DNA from: JAOUEA01 sp038249195 | GTDB lineage: Bacteria > Actinomycetota > UBA4738 > HRBIN12 | Direction: 5' to 3' | Length of the DNA: 64,000 nucleotides | Assembly: GCA_038249195.1 (NCBI GenBank) | Contig: JBBRWM010000001.1 | Location: forward strand, 62,001 to 126,000 | Shown: one piece after another, positions 62,562-64,000 of the stretch | How positions within the stretch are numbered: position 1 is the first letter of the stretch | Layout of the letters: each line of letters starts with the position of its first letter | Notes under the pieces: model-generated | What the model was told of the DNA's origin: nothing | Database searches by the model: none | Seen by the model: the letters and a program-made list of their open reading frames with translations, nothing else | Made by a program: the position numbers and the translations under genes

Positions 62562-63719
62562 TCAGCCCCAGAGCCGGTCGGCGACTCGGCCCACGAGCTC
62601 CAACTTCCGCCATTGGATGTCCTCGTCGATCTCGTTGCCGAGCATCACGGAGGCGAACCCGCACTGCGGGCTGATCGCGAGCCGATCGAGCCCGCCGACG
62701 AACCGCGCCGCCTCCTCCATGCGCCGCACGAGATCGTCCTCGACCTCCATGGTCTTGTGCTTCGAGCTGATGATGCCCATCACCATCACGGCCTCCGGAC
62801 GGAGGTGACGAACGGCCTCGAACCCGCCGTCCCGGCCGAGGTCGTCCCACTCCACCAGGAACGTGTCGTAGGTCAGCCCCCCGAACACGCGCTCCGCGAC
62901 CGGCTCGAGCGAGCCCTCGCACATCCACGACGAGCGGAAGTTCCCGCGACAGATGTGCAGCGCCACCGTGACGTGATCGGGGATCCCCTCGATCACGGCG
63001 GCGTCGGCCGCCAGCGCGGACGCGAGCACCTGCTGCACGTCGTGCCCGGCTGCCTCGAACCGATCGGTCCACGCCGGATCCACGAGGTACGGATACAGCG
63101 GGAAATCGAACTGGACGTAGTTGGCCCCCGCGGCCACCGCGTCGGCCACCAGTTCGCGTTCGATCGTCACCGCCGCGTCCACGAATGCCTCAAGGGATCC
63201 GTACCCGGCACCGGCCGGGCCCGCGACCGTCGTGAGCGGGTGCGTGAAGATCGACGCGGCCGGGAACGTGACCTTGAACGGGTAGCCGTCGGCGGCCTCA
63301 GCAAGGAACGCGGCCTCGCGCGCGGCCGGAGAGTCCACCGTTTCCAGGCGGTCGACCACTTCGTGCACGTTGAGCTCCACGTCCTGGCCGCGCTCGTTGC
63401 GGAACGCCACGGTCTTGTCCGTGCGGATACCCCGCACGGCGTCGTAGAACGAGTTCATGAACATCCAGCGACGGAACTCGCCGTCGGTGACCACGTCCAG
63501 ACCGCAGTCGCGCTGGCGGCGCACCGCGTCGCGCACCGCCTCGTCCTCGAGGGCGAGAAGCTCCGTGCGGTCCCTCGCGCGCTCCTCGTCCAGGACCGCG
63601 GAGTGTCCCGCATCGTAGAAGTGCTCGACGGCGGCCCTCAGCGCGGGCGGACGGAGCAGCGAGCCCACCGTTTCGGCGCGGGCGGGCGAGCGGGGGCGGA
63701 CGGTCGAGTCGCCTCTCAC
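62562..63719 (-). CDS. MetE-like cobalamin-independent methionine synthase-family protein
   Basis: The 385-residue protein matches the C-terminal, catalytic half of MetE: ETVGSLLRPPALRAAV near residue 15, DGEFRRWMFMNSFYD near 82, QFDFPLYPYL near 200, and the Zn-site region HICRGNFRSS near 250 and QCGFASVM near 360. Similar short proteins are used in methyl transfer or catabolism, not necessarily methionine synthesis. GTG at 63719 overlaps the P450 stop (GTGA). Confidence 0.82.
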   Translation of the reverse strand: MRGDSTVRPRSPARAETVGSLLRPPALRAAVEHFYDAGHSAVLDEERARDRTELLALEDEAVRDAVRRQRDCGLDVVTDGEFRRWMFMNSFYDAVRGIRTDKTVAFRNERGQDVELNVHEVVDRLETVDSPAAREAAFLAEAADGYPFKVTFPAASIFTHPLTTVAGPAGAGYGSLEAFVDAAVTIERELVADAVAAGANYVQFDFPLYPYLVDPAWTDRFEAAGHDVQQVLASALAADAAVIEGIPDHVTVALHICRGNFRSSWMCEGSLEPVAERVFGGLTYDTFLVEWDDLGRDGGFEAVRHLRPEAVMVMGIISSKHKTMEVEDDLVRRMEEAARFVGGLDRLAISPQCGFASVMLGNEIDEDIQWRKLELVGRVADRLWG

Positions 63720-64000
63720 GTGAGGCCCCGATCCGCGTCCCAGCGCACCCATAGGGAGTCCGGGGCGCGGAACTCCCAGCCGGTGAGCGTCACGGGACGT
63801 TCCTCGTTCGGCCGGAGCCCCGGGAGCCGGTCCAGCAAGATATCGAGCGAGACGCGCGCGAGGTGCCGCCCGAACCAGGCTCCGAGGCAGAAGTGGGTCC
63901 CGATTGCGAACGCGAGATGCGCGCCCTCCTTGCGCCTGACGTCGAATAGGTCCGGATCCGCCCATCGACGCGGGTCGCGATTTGCGGAGGTCAGGACCGC
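63716..64000 (-). CDS. Cytochrome P450, C-terminal part (runs off the window)
   Basis: The final 94 residues of a cytochrome P450 are readable on the minus strand: ANRDPRRWADPDLFDVRR and the haem ligand loop FAIGTHFCLGAWFGRHLA with its Cys. The N-terminal 300 or so residues lie beyond position 64000. It overlaps the MetE-like gene by four bases, so the two are translationally linked. Confidence 0.9.
   Translation of the reverse strand, partial: AVLTSANRDPRRWADPDLFDVRRKEGAHLAFAIGTHFCLGAWFGRHLARVSLDILLDRLPGLRPNEERPVTLTGWEFRAPDSLWVRWDADRGLT

Overview
The window reads as one chromosomal segment of a high-GC bacterium, most likely a deep-branching member of the Actinomycetota. Supporting signs are the recG-rsmD-coaD-DUF177-rpmF-rnc-mutM cluster, a CofC-type F420 biosynthesis gene, a 13E12-type DUF222/HNH gene with an actinobacterial LexA box, many GTG starts and CsoR/CopA copper genes. 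The ATP-type PEP carboxykinase and Thermus-type isocitrate dehydrogenase are less typical of well-studied actinobacteria, so the class is left open.

Positions 1-29171 are mainly housekeeping. In order they hold a truncated acylphosphatase, nicotinamidase, a frameshifted SnoaL-like gene, and a minus-strand operon for DNA repair, translation and CoA synthesis (recG to mutM). Then come a TlpA-like thioredoxin, rpmB, thiL-thiD, pckA and an ABC-2 exporter operon with a LolA/RseB-like protein. Next are ddl with a Cys/Met PLP enzyme and an acyltransferase, cofC, a cold-shock-like protein, HU and tRNA-Gln. Three tandem secreted phospholipase C-type phosphoesterases, isocitrate dehydrogenase, PadR, a decayed MarR gene and a fourth phosphoesterase follow.

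Positions 29198-48324 are an integrated element of about 19.1 kb, inserted at the 3' part of a tRNA-Glu(CTC) gene. It is bounded by perfect 48-bp direct repeats and, just inside each end, carries a pair of 11-bp repeats that look like integrase arm sites. The left end holds the integrase, a repressor-like HTH protein, a divergent excisionase and a HTH gene with an iteron-like array. The cargo is defence-like: a DUF3037/HipA-like kinase pair, a full type I restriction-modification operon, a protein with a HEPN-type RNxxxH motif, a nuclease-DUF7662 gene broken by an IS256-family insertion, an AbiE-like regulator/nucleotidyltransferase pair and an ERCC4-type nuclease. No conjugation or virion genes are visible.

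Positions 48325-49673 look like the scar of an older insertion: small ORFs, a broken BTAD regulator and a degenerate third copy of the tRNA-Glu 3' end. From 49725 the chromosome resumes with a cupredoxin-HMA-CopA-YHS fusion and csoR, a second ERCC4 nuclease about 85% similar to the one in the element, an MFS transporter, the LexA-box HNH gene, an amidase, gltX, two FAH-family enzymes, an acetoacetate-decarboxylase-like protein, a GH76-like hydrolase, a MetE-like methyltransferase and the end of a cytochrome P450.
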